A DNA stretch of 64,000 bases. Origin: Paenibacillus sp. J5C2022. Its GTDB lineage: Bacteria; Bacillota; Bacilli; Paenibacillales; Paenibacillaceae. The notes under the pieces are model-generated. The model saw only the letters and a list, made by a program, of their open reading frames with translations, searched no databases and was not told the origin of the DNA. A program made the translations under genes and the position numbers. This document shows, one piece after another, positions 43,654 to 52,833 of the stretch. Within the stretch, counting starts at the first letter, position 1. Each line of letters starts with the position of its first letter. The stretch lies in assembly GCF_025567625.1 (NCBI RefSeq), contig NZ_JAOQJC010000024.1:47437-111436 (forward strand), read 5' to 3'.

Positions 43654-45048
43654 TCAATTGGAACGTTCCTTCTTCGCCTTGGCCCGTGCCCTGATCTTAT
43701 CCGCATACCCCTGCTTATTGACCTGACGTTCTCTCGCAATCGCCAGATCGCCGGACGGCACATCGTGCGTCACCGTGGAGCCCGCTACGACATAAGCGCC
43801 CTCGCCAATCGTGACAGGAGCGATCAGATTGACGTTGCTGCCGATGAATGCGCCGTCTCCCACCTCTGTGACCGCTTTGTTGAAGCCATCGTAATTAACC
43901 GTTATCGCGCCGCAGCCCACATTCACGTCCTTGCCGATCTTGGCGTCGCCGATGTAGCTGAGATGGGATACCTTGGAGCCGTCGCCAAGCGTGGCATTCT
44001 TCACTTCTACGAAGTCGCCGATTTTGCAACCGCGGCCAATGACAGCGCCGGGACGCAAGTAAGCGTAGGGGCCGATAGCGCTGTCTGTGCCGACTTCCGC
44101 ACCGTCCAATACAGAGTGCTTCACTGCCACGCCGTCGCCCAGCTTGGAGTCCTGTATATCCGCACCGGGACCGATCACGCAATCTTCTCCGATCACGGTA
44201 GAGCCTCGCAGTACCGTTCCGGGATATAGCACCGTATCGGCCCCAATCTGCACGTCCGCCTCGATATAAGTGGACGCAGGATCGATCAGCGTCACGCCGC
44301 CAAGCAGATGGACGCGGTTAATGCGCTCCTTCATGAGCCGCTCCGCTTCCGCCAGCGCTACCCGGTCGTTGACGCCTATCGCTTCGGCGCAATCGTCCGT
44401 ACAGTATGCTTGAACGGCGTCTCCCGCTTCCTGCAGCAAGCCGATCACGTCGGTCAGGTAATATTCGCCTTGCGCGTTATGATTCGTCACTTTGCCGAGC
44501 GCAGCGAACAGCTTCCGGTTATCGAAGCAATACGTGCCGGTATTGATCTCCTGCACCTTCGTCTCTTCTGCGCTGCAGTCCTTCTGTTCCACAATGCGCT
44601 TGACGATCCCGTCCTCACCACGGATGACACGCCCGTAGCCGGCCGGATCATCGAAGTGCGCCGTCAAGACCGTCGCAGCCGCACCGCTGGATTCATGCAG
44701 CTTCAGCATCCCCTCGATGGTGGACGCCTTCACAAGCGGCGTATCGCCGCATATGACGATCGTTGTTCCCTCTTCCCCTTCCAGAGCGGCTTCCGCTTGG
44801 CGCGCGGCATGTCCGGTGCCCAGTTGCTCGGCTTGCAGCGCGTAGAGCACTTCGTCTCCAAGATAAGCCTGGACCTTCTCCGCTCCGTGCCCGACGACGA
44901 CGACCGATCGGTCGCACGCTACCGCGCGTATCGTATCCATCACATGACCCACCATCGGCTTGCCGCATACGGGGTGCAATACTTTATATAATTTGGATTT
45001 CATTCGTTTGCCTTTGCCAGCTGCCAGTATAATTGCCATTCGCTTCAT
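43654..45048 (-). CDS. glmU: Bifunctional GlmU (GlcNAc-1-P uridyltransferase / GlcN-1-P acetyltransferase)
   Basis: 464 residues: N-terminal nucleotidyltransferase (LAAGKGKRMKSKLYKVLH) and C-terminal left-handed beta helix of hexapeptide repeats (CVIGPGADIQDSKLGDG; LSYIGDAKIGKDVNVGCG) with acetyltransferase activity. It makes UDP-GlcNAc for cell wall. ATG 45048 has AGGAGG 7 nt upstream. Confidence 0.98.
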   Translation of the reverse strand: MKRMAIILAAGKGKRMKSKLYKVLHPVCGKPMVGHVMDTIRAVACDRSVVVVGHGAEKVQAYLGDEVLYALQAEQLGTGHAARQAEAALEGEEGTTIVICGDTPLVKASTIEGMLKLHESSGAAATVLTAHFDDPAGYGRVIRGEDGIVKRIVEQKDCSAEETKVQEINTGTYCFDNRKLFAALGKVTNHNAQGEYYLTDVIGLLQEAGDAVQAYCTDDCAEAIGVNDRVALAEAERLMKERINRVHLLGGVTLIDPASTYIEADVQIGADTVLYPGTVLRGSTVIGEDCVIGPGADIQDSKLGDGVAVKHSVLDGAEVGTDSAIGPYAYLRPGAVIGRGCKIGDFVEVKNATLGDGSKVSHLSYIGDAKIGKDVNVGCGAITVNYDGFNKAVTEVGDGAFIGSNVNLIAPVTIGEGAYVVAGSTVTHDVPSGDLAIARERQVNKQGYADKIRARAKAKKERSN

Positions 45049-45100
45049 CATACAGCCTCCTCTTCCAACCAAACTCACCAATGACTATAGCTTATATCGC

Positions 45101-45131
45101 AAAAAAAGAAAAGAGAGCGCTCAGCTCTCTT
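45101..45131 (-). terminator. Terminator between spoVG and glmU
   Basis: AAGAGAGC-TGAGC-GCTCTCTT on the minus strand followed by TTCTTTTTTT. Confidence 0.85.
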
Positions 45132-45171
45132 CTCCACGGAACACAATCAATCGTACTTAGTCCAAACTTAA

Positions 45172-45453
45172 TTAAGCGCCTTCTTCAATGGCAACCTCAT
45201 CGGCTGCCCGCTCATATTCCGCAAGCACTGCGGATTGAATCTTCTCCCGGGTAGCGGAAGAGATCGGATGAGCGATATCGCGGAATTCACCATCCGGGGT
45301 ACGCTTGCTCGGCATCGCTACGAACATACCATTGTTGCCGTCGATGACGCGAATGTCGTGAACGACGAATTCGTTGTCAATGGTAATGGAAGCAATCGCC
45401 TTCATACGTCCCTCCGAATTAACACGGCGGAGTCTGACATCAGTAATTTGCAC
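45172..45453 (-). CDS. spoVG: Septation / RNA-binding regulator SpoVG
   Basis: 93 residues, near-identical to the family (MQITDVRLRRVNSEGRMKAI; FVAMPSKRTPDGEFRDIAHP). SpoVG binds nucleic acids and influences septation and sporulation. GTG start with AAAGGTGG upstream. Its sigma-H promoter is clearly visible. Confidence 0.97.
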   Translation of the reverse strand: MQITDVRLRRVNSEGRMKAIASITIDNEFVVHDIRVIDGNNGMFVAMPSKRTPDGEFRDIAHPISSATREKIQSAVLAEYERAADEVAIEEGA

Positions 45454-45491
45454 TTGTGTTCACCACCTTTGCCTATCAGAGACTTGGTGTA

Positions 45492-45520
45492 TACTTCCAC
45501 GTTTTAATTCAAAATCCTGC
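45492..45520 (-). promoter_or_regulatory. Sigma-H promoter of spoVG with AT-rich upstream box
   Basis: Minus strand GCAGGATTT (45520-45512), 11 bp, GTGGAAGTA (45500-45492), nearly the same as the B. subtilis spoVG sigma-H promoter. The run of A/T upstream (45521-45580) corresponds to the AbrB-bound AT box there. Confidence 0.85.
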
Positions 45521-45582
45521 TAAAATTTTGGTAATTTGATGCTATATTTAAATTTTTTTTTAAGATTGAATTTTTTTCGGTG

Positions 45583-45981
45583 TCATTCGACATCAGTCGA
45601 TGCAATGACCTCGATTTCGACAAGCACGTCTTTCGGCAGCCGCGCCACTTCAACGGCGGAACGAGCCGGCTTATGGTCGCCGAAATAGGAGGCGTAAATC
45701 TCGTTCATACTGGAAAATTGATTCATATCTTTCAAGAAAACGGTTGCCTTGACGACTTGGCGCAGGGAAGCCCCCGCTTCGGCAAGCACGGCTTCCAGGT
45801 TGCGGAACACCTGATGCGTCTGCTCCTCTATTCCACCTTCGACCAGCTGTCCTGCAGCATTCAGCGGTATTTGACCGGAAGTAAACACCAGGCTCCCCAA
45901 TCTCAGCGCTTGAGAATAAGGTCCGATCGCGCCAGGCGCTTTATCGGTAGAGATTACGGTCAGTTGCTGCTTGTTCGTCAT
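45583..45981 (-). CDS. ridA: RidA family enamine/imine deaminase (YabJ)
   Basis: 132 residues with the RidA signature GAIGPYSQA and VKATVFLKDMNQF. It hydrolyses reactive 2-aminoacrylate. It lies 22 nt downstream of purR, the same order as purR-yabJ in B. subtilis. Confidence 0.95.
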   Translation of the reverse strand: MTNKQQLTVISTDKAPGAIGPYSQALRLGSLVFTSGQIPLNAAGQLVEGGIEEQTHQVFRNLEAVLAEAGASLRQVVKATVFLKDMNQFSSMNEIYASYFGDHKPARSAVEVARLPKDVLVEIEVIASTDVE

Positions 45982-46003
45982 TACAATCGCTTCCCTTCGT
46001 GGA

Positions 46004-46831
46004 TTATGAATTGAAATAGTTGCCCGGCACGATATTCATCTGCTTCGTCTTCATATCGACCGCCGTAAGCTTGGCCAACGATATATAATCCTCCAGCAGG
46101 CGCTCTTCCCGCTCGATGTCTCCGGACTCGACAAATACGCCTACCCCTGCAACTGTTGCATTGAACTCGTATAGCAAGTCAATCATTCCTTGAATCGTTC
46201 CGCCGGCTTTCATGAAATCATCGATAATCAGCACGTTCGATCTTTCCTTGAGCGCACGCCTTGCAAGCGACATCGTCTGAATCCGCTTCGTGGACCCCGA
46301 TACGTAATTGATGCTTACCGCGGAGCCTTCCGTCACCTTATTGTCGCGGCGCACGATGACTACGGGAATATTCAGACAGGCTGCTGTCGCATAAGCGAGC
46401 GGAATCCCCTTCGTCTCCACCGTCATAATGACATCGATCTGCCGGTCGCGGAACGCCGTGGCGAACAGCTTGCCCACATCTGCCAGCAGATCGGGCTGGC
46501 CAAGCACGTCCGTCATGTACAGATAGCCGCCCGGCAGGACGCGGTCGGGATGCTCAAGCTTGGCGCATATATCGTGCATGATCGCAAGCGCCGTATGCTT
46601 CGGCATAATCGGCTTGAACTTCACTCCGCCGGCTGCTCCGGCAAGCGTATGCAATTCGCCAATGCCTTCCTCTTCGAACACTTCTTTAATGATGGCCAGA
46701 TCCTCGCTGATGGAAGACTTGGCGGACCCATAGCGGTCCGCAAATGCTGTAAGCGAAATTAACGTATGGGGACGAGTCAACAGATATTGTGTCATTTCCA
46801 CAAGCCTAGCGCTTCGCTTCAACTTCTTCAC
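46004..46831 (-). CDS. purR: Purine operon repressor PurR
   Basis: 275 residues: N-terminal winged helix (MKKLKRSARLVEMTQYLL) and a C-terminal phosphoribosyltransferase-like domain with the PRPP loop VLIIDDFMKAGGT. PRPP relieves repression of purine genes. A GTG start (46831) fits GGGGGAG 6 nt upstream and the B. subtilis N-terminus. PurBoxes lie just upstream, indicating autoregulation. Confidence 0.95.
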   Translation of the reverse strand: MKKLKRSARLVEMTQYLLTRPHTLISLTAFADRYGSAKSSISEDLAIIKEVFEEEGIGELHTLAGAAGGVKFKPIMPKHTALAIMHDICAKLEHPDRVLPGGYLYMTDVLGQPDLLADVGKLFATAFRDRQIDVIMTVETKGIPLAYATAACLNIPVVIVRRDNKVTEGSAVSINYVSGSTKRIQTMSLARRALKERSNVLIIDDFMKAGGTIQGMIDLLYEFNATVAGVGVFVESGDIEREERLLEDYISLAKLTAVDMKTKQMNIVPGNYFNS

Positions 46832-46848
46832 ATCGATCTCCCCCAATA

Positions 46849-46893
46849 AAATCCGAATATTATAAAGTCAATATACCACCTTTATACGGATTT
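46849..46893. promoter_or_regulatory. Inverted PurBox pair upstream of purR
   Basis: AAATCCGAATATT (46849-46861, plus strand) matches 12 of 13 PurBox positions; AAATCCGTATAAA (46881-46893, minus strand) is a weaker second box. The inverted arrangement at 19-nt spacing is that of PurR operators. A TTGCTT / TATATT promoter overlaps. Confidence 0.7.
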
Positions 46894-46904
46894 AAGCAAG
46901 AAAC

Positions 46905-47759
46905 CTATGTAAGCATTCTTACCACATATACTTCTTTGCAGAAGCCTCTCAGTCCGTTATAGATGCGTGGCAGCTTCGCTTCCTTGGATACAAGCCCGAA
47001 TACGGTAGGTCCGCTGCCTGACATCAGCACGCCATCGGCGCCAAGACGGATCATACTCTCCTTCAGCTGACGCACTTCCGGATACAGCTCCAGAGTGACC
47101 GTCTCCAGCACATTGCCCAGATTGCCGCACATCTCGTGGAATGACCCTCCTGCAAGAGCATTCCTCATGCCTGCGATCGAAGGATGACTCTTCAGTTCAT
47201 TCGCTCTCAGCCGTCCGTATACATCGGCTGTCGATACGTTGATCGGCGGCTTGGCCAGCACGACCCAGCATTGCGGCGGGGAGTCAACCGGTTCCAGCTT
47301 CTCACCGCGGCCGCTTGCCAATGCTGTCCCGCCCGTTACGCAGAACGGCACATCGGAGCCCAGCTCCGCACCCAGCTCGCACAGCTCGTCCTCCGGGATG
47401 TTCAGCCTCCACAGCCGATTCAACCCGCGCAGCGTAGCTGCGGCATCGCTGCTTCCCCCTGCAAGACCGGCGGCCACCGGTATTTTCTTGTCCAGATGGA
47501 TATAGACCCCCTGCTTCACCTCATATCGCTCTTTAATAAGTCTGGCCGCCTGGAAGGCCAAGTTCTTCTCATCAAGTGGAATATAGCCTACCTGGCTCGA
47601 TATAATGATCGTATCGCGCGGCAGCTCCGACATTTCCAGTCGGTCCGCCAAGTCCACCATCGTCATGATCATCTCTACCTCATGATAGCCGTCTTCCCTT
47701 TTGCGAAGCACATCCAGCAGCAGATTAATTTTTGCAGGAGCTTTCTCATAAATTTTCAT
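46905..47759 (-). CDS. ispE: 4-diphosphocytidyl-2-C-methyl-D-erythritol kinase IspE
   Basis: 284-residue GHMP kinase: MKIYEKAPAKINLLLDVL, the ATP loop PVAAGLAGGSSDAAATLRGL and the C-terminal LMSGSGPTVFGL. Step four of the MEP isoprenoid pathway. Normal length and position. Confidence 0.97.
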   Translation of the reverse strand: MKIYEKAPAKINLLLDVLRKREDGYHEVEMIMTMVDLADRLEMSELPRDTIIISSQVGYIPLDEKNLAFQAARLIKERYEVKQGVYIHLDKKIPVAAGLAGGSSDAAATLRGLNRLWRLNIPEDELCELGAELGSDVPFCVTGGTALASGRGEKLEPVDSPPQCWVVLAKPPINVSTADVYGRLRANELKSHPSIAGMRNALAGGSFHEMCGNLGNVLETVTLELYPEVRQLKESMIRLGADGVLMSGSGPTVFGLVSKEAKLPRIYNGLRGFCKEVYVVRMLT

Positions 47760-47892
47760 TTCTCTCTATTCACCCGTTCGTTCTTAAGCTTAAGCCCCAT
47801 TATATCAAACGAACACAATAAAAGCTAAACAATGGCATCGCTTGGCGGACGCCCATCATTTAGCTTCTTGTTAGGACCTTATAAGTCATCAA

Positions 47893-48078
47893 TTATGGAC
47901 GCTGTGCTTTCGCTGCAGCTTGCTCCGCAAGCTGAATCGCACGCTTCACCATGTTGCCTGCGTCCTTCGCTTTAATGCCTCCCCAGCCTTCCTGCTGGAT
48001 CGTATCATAAAATCCCAAATCCTTCGCAAGCTCATACTTCAGCCCTTCCGACATCACTCCGCGCCTTCTGCGGCCCAT
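47893..48078 (-). CDS. sspF: Small acid-soluble spore protein SspF
   Basis: 61 residues beginning MGRRRRGVMSEGLKYELAKD, ending VKRAIQLAEQAAAKAQRP; a clear alpha/beta-type SASP of the SspF group, which coats spore DNA. GGAGG lies 7 nt before ATG 48078. Located between veg and ispE as in B. subtilis. Confidence 0.93.
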   Translation of the reverse strand: MGRRRRGVMSEGLKYELAKDLGFYDTIQQEGWGGIKAKDAGNMVKRAIQLAEQAAAKAQRP

Positions 48079-48211
48079 ACGCACACCTCCATTCCGTTTT
48101 TCACGCTCTTGCTCATGCGGCTGCACGCCGCAATGCGACCGTCGCTCCATAGTAGTATGCATTGTGACAAGACTAATCATGCATAAGCCCGGAGATGCAG
48201 CCATAAAATAA

Positions 48212-48239
48212 CCCCACAAAGTGGGGCTCTGCTTCGAAG
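48212..48239. repeat. Dispersed 28-bp hairpin element, copy 2
   Basis: CCCCAC-AAA-GTGGGG followed by CTCTGCTTCGAAG; 26 of 28 bases shared with 36931-36958. It lies beyond the veg terminator. Confidence 0.75.
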
Positions 48240-48244
48240 ATGAC

Positions 48245-48277
48245 AAAAAAAACGCAGATCCCGTATGAGATCCGCGC
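48245..48277 (-). terminator. Terminator of veg
   Basis: Minus strand CGCGGATC ... GGATCTGCG followed by eight T, 39 nt after the veg stop. Confidence 0.85.
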
Positions 48278-48315
48278 AAGCGCCCCTTCTCGGCGCATTG
48301 TACTGCTTGTAACAT

Positions 48316-48588
48316 CTATTGCTGAAAAGCGATTCGGACTTGACCCTCGTCATTACAAACGGTCACTTCCACTGACTCCGTCAAAATATCCGCATAGCTG
48401 TAGGATACACGCTTGAACGCATGCTGCTCTTCATCTAACTTCACAATGAAGACAGAAGGGTAGATTTCTTCCAACGTGCCGGTGCGTTCGATGGTCTTTC
48501 GGCGACCACCGTTTGCCCGAAGACGGATTTTGGAACCAACATGAGCTTCTAAGCTGCGTTTTATATCCAATAGCGCATTTTTAGCCAT
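48316..48588 (-). CDS. veg: Veg protein
   Basis: 90 residues beginning MAKNALLDIKRSLEAHVGSK, a conserved Firmicute protein that affects biofilm regulation in B. subtilis (linked to SinR activity). Its upstream DNA has two very strong promoters, as in B. subtilis. Confidence 0.95.
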   Translation of the reverse strand: MAKNALLDIKRSLEAHVGSKIRLRANGGRRKTIERTGTLEEIYPSVFIVKLDEEQHAFKRVSYSYADILTESVEVTVCNDEGQVRIAFQQ

Positions 48589-48615
48589 TGTCCACTACCA
48601 CCTCTTTCCTTGTCC

Positions 48616-48686
48616 ATTATAACCAAAAAAAGGGGTGGTGTCAAACAAACCAAAATATTATATCAGTCTATCATTTAACTTGTCAA
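48616..48686 (-). promoter_or_regulatory. Tandem consensus sigma-A promoters of veg
   Basis: Promoter 1: TTGACA (48686-48681), 18 bp, TATAAT (48662-48657). Promoter 2: TTGACA (48644-48639), 17 bp, TATAAT (48621-48616). All four hexamers are perfect. The arrangement mirrors the vegI/vegII pair. Confidence 0.85.
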
Positions 48687-48724
48687 CGGTCATTTCGACC
48701 ATTTCATGAAATTATCAAAAAAAT

Positions 48725-49588
48725 TTATGATGTTGCTTTCGATTTCGGGAGGCCTACCCGAAAACGACCTAACGTCTCAATGCCGCCAACGCCATCGATG
48801 CCGCTGATCGTTCCATGGATGACCTCCGGCAAATTAATGGTATCGCGAATCGGCGTATAGCTGGCTTTAATGGCGACATAGACCGGGTCCAGCGCATGAA
48901 TCAAGATGCGACCGGGCGAGCTTGCAAAGTTGGAACCGGCATCCATCAGCGCTTCGAAGTGCGACTGGCAGGCGCCGGCAACCACGATAAGGCCGTCGCG
49001 GCTCTTTTCATACTCTCTTGCTACCCGGACCGCATTAACGAAGTTCTGAGAGTTCTTGTAGCTGCCCAGGCTGAACATCGTATTGGGCGAACGCAGCTTC
49101 AGAACGCCATCATGGCCGGTGATGACGACAATATCCGGTCTGACCTGCGGCAGCAGCCGGAACAGCATATTGGCCATTTGAGACTCATGGAGATGCAAGC
49201 CGTATGCCGGAACACTCATGGTGTTGTACAGCTGCATGCTCTTCTTCAAATAGTTACCGTCTCCGTCAAGATGAAGCACTTTGCCCGGCACCTCGAAGTA
49301 AGGTGCTTGATGAGCGGACGGTCTGGCACCCGGTTGTTCGGAATTGGATACCTGCTTCTGTCTGTCCCGTTGCATCCTCTGCCACGATTCATTGACCTTG
49401 ATGCGCACCTTCTGCACAACTGGTGTCGATTCGGGATCATCGACGATGGACAGATCATCAAGAGGCGAATCCGCCAGCAGCCGATAATCGGTCCCCTTCA
49501 ATATTGCATACTCTGAACGTAACGCCTCTACACGGAACAGCACATCGCCACCATAAGAATTGCGGACGACCAAGTCCCCTTGCCTCAT
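48725..49588 (-). CDS. yabG: Sporulation-specific protease YabG
   Basis: 287 residues; GDLVVRNSYGGDVLFRV at the start and VITGHDGVLKLRSPNTM in the middle are characteristic. YabG cleaves spore coat proteins and is sigma-K-controlled in B. subtilis. Position between ksgA and veg matches. Confidence 0.95.
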   Translation of the reverse strand: MRQGDLVVRNSYGGDVLFRVEALRSEYAILKGTDYRLLADSPLDDLSIVDDPESTPVVQKVRIKVNESWQRMQRDRQKQVSNSEQPGARPSAHQAPYFEVPGKVLHLDGDGNYLKKSMQLYNTMSVPAYGLHLHESQMANMLFRLLPQVRPDIVVITGHDGVLKLRSPNTMFSLGSYKNSQNFVNAVRVAREYEKSRDGLIVVAGACQSHFEALMDAGSNFASSPGRILIHALDPVYVAIKASYTPIRDTINLPEVIHGTISGIDGVGGIETLGRFRVGLPKSKATS

Positions 49589-49645
49589 AGGTTAATCACC
49601 TCTCCGTCTATCCTATGGGCGGGCGGATGGAATGGTGATGGATTT

Positions 49646-50536
49646 CTACGATTGGGGCGAAGCGAGCCAGCCCGTGTTACGCAACCCTTCGCTTAGACGG
49701 CCGAATTCCTCCAGGGACAGCGTTTCACCGCGTCTGGAAGGCTCGATGCCCAGACTATGCAGCAATTCGTTAAGCGCTTCTCTGCGTTCCTTTCCCACAA
49801 CTACGGTCAAGTTATTGGCCAGCGTCTTCCTTCTCTGCGCGAACGAGGCCTGTACAATCCGGAAGAACAGACGTTCATCAGATACTTCTACCGCCGGCTT
49901 GCTGCGCAGGCTTAGCTTGATTACCGCGGAATCCACATTGGGCTGCGGGATGAAGACAGTATGCGGCACATGGCATACGATGCTCGTCTCGCAGTAGTAT
50001 TGTACCGCCACGCTCAAGCTGCCGTACTCCTTCCCGCCCGGCTTGGCGGCCATCCGCTGAGCAACCTCCTTCTGAATCATGACCACGATATGCTCCAGAG
50101 GAAGACGTTCCTCGAGCAGCTTCATCAGAATCGGCGTCGTCACATAATAAGGCAGATTCGCTACGACACTGACTCCCGACACATCGGAAAACTGCTGCTC
50201 GAACAGCTCCTTCAAATCCAGCTTCAGCACATCCCCGTGCACTACCCGAACATGCTCTTCCCCTTCCAGCACCTCTTGCAGAATGGGAATAAGCCGCTGA
50301 TCCAGCTCCACAGCCGTCACCTTGCCCGCTTCAGCCGCCAGACGCTGCGTCAACGCTCCGATGCCGGGACCGATCTCGAGCGCCCCCTTCGTCTTGTCCA
50401 GTTCCGCTGCTGCCACGATGGCGGATAAGACGTTTCCGTCTATCAGGAAGTTCTGGCCCAGACTTTTCTTGAAGGAGAAGCCGTGCCTTGCGATAATTTC
50501 CTTCGTACGTTTAGGCGTTGCCACTATGTCATGCAT
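49646..50536 (-). CDS. rsmA: 16S rRNA dimethyladenosine transferase KsgA/RsmA
   Basis: 296 residues: KKSLGQNFLIDGNVL, SAM motif GPGIGALTQRL and the catalytic VVANLPYYVTTPIL. It dimethylates two adenines in helix 45. Located 9 nt downstream of rnmV, so they are co-transcribed. Confidence 0.97.
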   Translation of the reverse strand: MHDIVATPKRTKEIIARHGFSFKKSLGQNFLIDGNVLSAIVAAAELDKTKGALEIGPGIGALTQRLAAEAGKVTAVELDQRLIPILQEVLEGEEHVRVVHGDVLKLDLKELFEQQFSDVSGVSVVANLPYYVTTPILMKLLEERLPLEHIVVMIQKEVAQRMAAKPGGKEYGSLSVAVQYYCETSIVCHVPHTVFIPQPNVDSAVIKLSLRSKPAVEVSDERLFFRIVQASFAQRRKTLANNLTVVVGKERREALNELLHSLGIEPSRRGETLSLEEFGRLSEGLRNTGWLASPQS

Positions 50537-50545
50537 GCTTTCGCT

Positions 50546-51088
50546 TTAACCCCCTTCATCCAATCCCTTTAGTGCATCCAGAAATTCTTGCTTCGTAATG
50601 CGGAAGCTTGTACATCGCTTATAGAACTGCTTGCCGTTGGCATAACCGATGCCGAGCCGCTTGCCGGCCTCCAGGCGCCTTCTCGCAGCGTCGGGATGCA
50701 CGATAAGCCCTGCCTGCATCAAGTCGTCCCACGTCACCTCTCCGGCAATATCGTCAGTTTCCGTCCGCAGCTCCGCCAGCGCCTTCCTGATCGCTTCAGG
50801 GCTGGCGTTCTCTATCCCGATATCGCCCTTATAATAAGCTTGCTCCTGCGGCAAGAAAGCATGCTTGCAGCCGGGAGCGTGGCGAGCGACAATTTTCCTT
50901 ATTCGTTCCCCCGCATGATCGGGATCGGTGAATATAATAATGCCCCTGCGCTTATTCGCCAGCTCGATTCTTCGCAGTACAGCCTCTCCGATCGCAGAAC
51001 CGTTCGTTTCAATCGTGTCGGCTTCGACCGCCCGCTTGATTGCAGCCGTATCGTCCTTCCCCTCCACGACAATCACTTCTTTAATCAT
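50546..51088 (-). CDS. rnmV: Ribonuclease M5
   Basis: 180 residues with an N-terminal Toprim domain (IVVEGKDDTAAIKRA; GIIIFTDPDHAGERIRK) and a C-terminal DUF4093-like domain. RNase M5 matures 5S rRNA. Coupled with ksgA as in other Firmicutes. Confidence 0.95.
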   Translation of the reverse strand: MIKEVIVVEGKDDTAAIKRAVEADTIETNGSAIGEAVLRRIELANKRRGIIIFTDPDHAGERIRKIVARHAPGCKHAFLPQEQAYYKGDIGIENASPEAIRKALAELRTETDDIAGEVTWDDLMQAGLIVHPDAARRRLEAGKRLGIGYANGKQFYKRCTSFRITKQEFLDALKGLDEGG

Positions 51089-51154
51089 GCTCGATCCCCT
51101 CCTTACTGCGTCAGAGCCATATCCATTATCTCCAATGCGGACAGAACATGCAAA

Positions 51155-51177
51155 AAGAAGAGGCGCGGCCTCTTCTT
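51155..51177. terminator. Bidirectional terminator between yabE and rnmV
   Basis: Perfect 10-bp stem AAGAAGAGGC / GCCTCTTCTT with a 3-nt loop and short A/T flanks. Confidence 0.8.
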
Positions 51178-51234
51178 ATTATGGCATCATTCATTCAACT
51201 GCTTGCTTATAAATTAAATCATGATGGCTGCATA

Positions 51235-52383
51235 CTAGCTTGCCGCCGGCTTCTTCGGTCCGATGACATATACGGTATAGCCTTTCTTGCGGCCGAACTT
51301 CATCGCATAGCTTTGGCTGTCGAAGTATACATCGATTTTATTGCCCTTAATCGCGCTTCCCTTGTCTTCGGCGCGACGGAAGCCGATGCCCTCGATATAC
51401 ACCCACCATCCCATCGGAATGACATTGGTATCGACCGCAATCGTTCTGCCTTCCTTCACACGCGTGCCGGACGCAGTAATGCCGTACTCCGGATGATCCT
51501 CATCCTTCCCGGTAGACTGAACGCCAGCCGAATAAGCTGTAAGCGTCACATTCTTCAGGACCTTCTTCGCATTGAACGTAATGCTGTCCTTCGTTACCGT
51601 TGCGATAGCCGGACTGTTGTTGCTCAGGACCGTCACCTTCGGTTCCGGCTTCTTCGTACCAATCGCAACCACTTGATCAACCGCCTCGGTCTGCATAATT
51701 TCACTGATCATGTTGCTTGCGACGAGTACGCCGTCTTCATATTTCTCTTCGTACTGCTCGATCACTACGCCTTCCTGGCCGGTCTGAACAACCTTCTCCT
51801 TGCCCTTCTCCAGCGTAGCATCCTCCTTCGTGACAACGGTGAACGGAACGGTCTTCTCCTGCTCCGTCATCTTCATGTCGACGCGTACAATGGTGACCGT
51901 CTCATCCGCAGTAACCGGCTGATCCGGCGATGGGTATATTTTATCCTGTTCCCTTACGGATATATCTGTTTTTTGAATCGCTGCCTGTACCGTCTTGCCT
52001 GTCGTATATACGGTCGTTGCCTTGCCGTCTGCTTTAACAATAACAGGTATCGCATGAGTTACCTCGATACGATCGCCGTCCTTAATCGGCGAATCAAGTG
52101 GGACTGACACCTCGTCGTGAGGTCCAATTGTTATAGCTTGTTCATCCAGTAGGCGTTGCAGAACCCATTGCTTCGTATCCACAACGGTTTCTTGTCCATT
52201 CACTACAACGGATACGCTCTTAACAGCCGTTCCGTACAACAACACCATAAACATGAAAGTCATAGCGATTGAAATTGCGGCACTCAAAATAATCAAACGC
52301 AGGTTTCCATGCTTCCATCGCATTGCGAAAGTCATGCTGGATGATCGTTTCCCATGGGTGTCCTCTAATTGGATAGCGCCCAC
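51235..52383 (-). CDS. yabE: YabE-like cell-wall protein (DUF348, G5 and 3D domains)
   Basis: 382 residues: an N-terminal transmembrane anchor (about 28-52), DUF348 repeats (VVVNGQETVVDTKQW; VIVKADGKATTVYTTGKT), a G5 domain (about 190-265) and a C-terminal 3D domain (YGITASGTRVKEGRTIAVDT) with the catalytic Asp residues of MltA-like lytic enzymes. It is a Sps/Rpf-type enzyme that likely acts on peptidoglycan. GTG start behind GGAGG. Confidence 0.92.
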   Translation of the reverse strand: MGAIQLEDTHGKRSSSMTFAMRWKHGNLRLIILSAAISIAMTFMFMVLLYGTAVKSVSVVVNGQETVVDTKQWVLQRLLDEQAITIGPHDEVSVPLDSPIKDGDRIEVTHAIPVIVKADGKATTVYTTGKTVQAAIQKTDISVREQDKIYPSPDQPVTADETVTIVRVDMKMTEQEKTVPFTVVTKEDATLEKGKEKVVQTGQEGVVIEQYEEKYEDGVLVASNMISEIMQTEAVDQVVAIGTKKPEPKVTVLSNNSPAIATVTKDSITFNAKKVLKNVTLTAYSAGVQSTGKDEDHPEYGITASGTRVKEGRTIAVDTNVIPMGWWVYIEGIGFRRAEDKGSAIKGNKIDVYFDSQSYAMKFGRKKGYTVYVIGPKKPAAS

Positions 52384-52833
52384 TTCATCGGTCCTCCTTC
52401 ATAGCCCCGCCGCCAAGTGTTACGCATGTTACAACTGACGCGACTATATCATATTCGCGTGCAAGCACGCTTGCCAGTGCAAGAATTGTCCTCCCACCTC
52501 CCTCATTATCCCTATGACGACAATTTACAGTTTATTCAATATGCTGAAGAAGTCGTCGACTGAAGCAAAATGTTGGTAGGCGCCTGAAGCTTACAGCTTG
52601 GGATGTGCGAGAGGAAAATGGAGAGGGATGTGAGTTGCTCGACACTGGAAATCCAATACAAAATGAAAAGCTCTGATTTGAATCATACATTCATCAGAGC
52701 CGAGTTGTAAAGAAGCTAAAAAATTCGATTTTCATGAAAAATTGGGGTAAAAGAAGAAAAAAGAATTGATTTCACCTATAAAAATCAGTTTTTTTGTGCG
52801 AAATGTCTTTTTTCCTCTTCTTTTTAACGGTTT
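52384..52833. other. 450-bp intergenic region between tatD and yabE
   Basis: No credible gene. An 8-bp hairpin GCTCTGAT / ATCAGAGC (52670-52700) and the tatD terminator (52755-52797) are present; the rest up to yabE is featureless to me. Confidence 0.6.
52755..52797 (-). terminator. Probable terminator of tatD
   Basis: Minus strand TGATTT ... AAATCA followed by TTCTTTTTTC; a short stem, 40 nt after the tatD stop. Confidence 0.55.
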
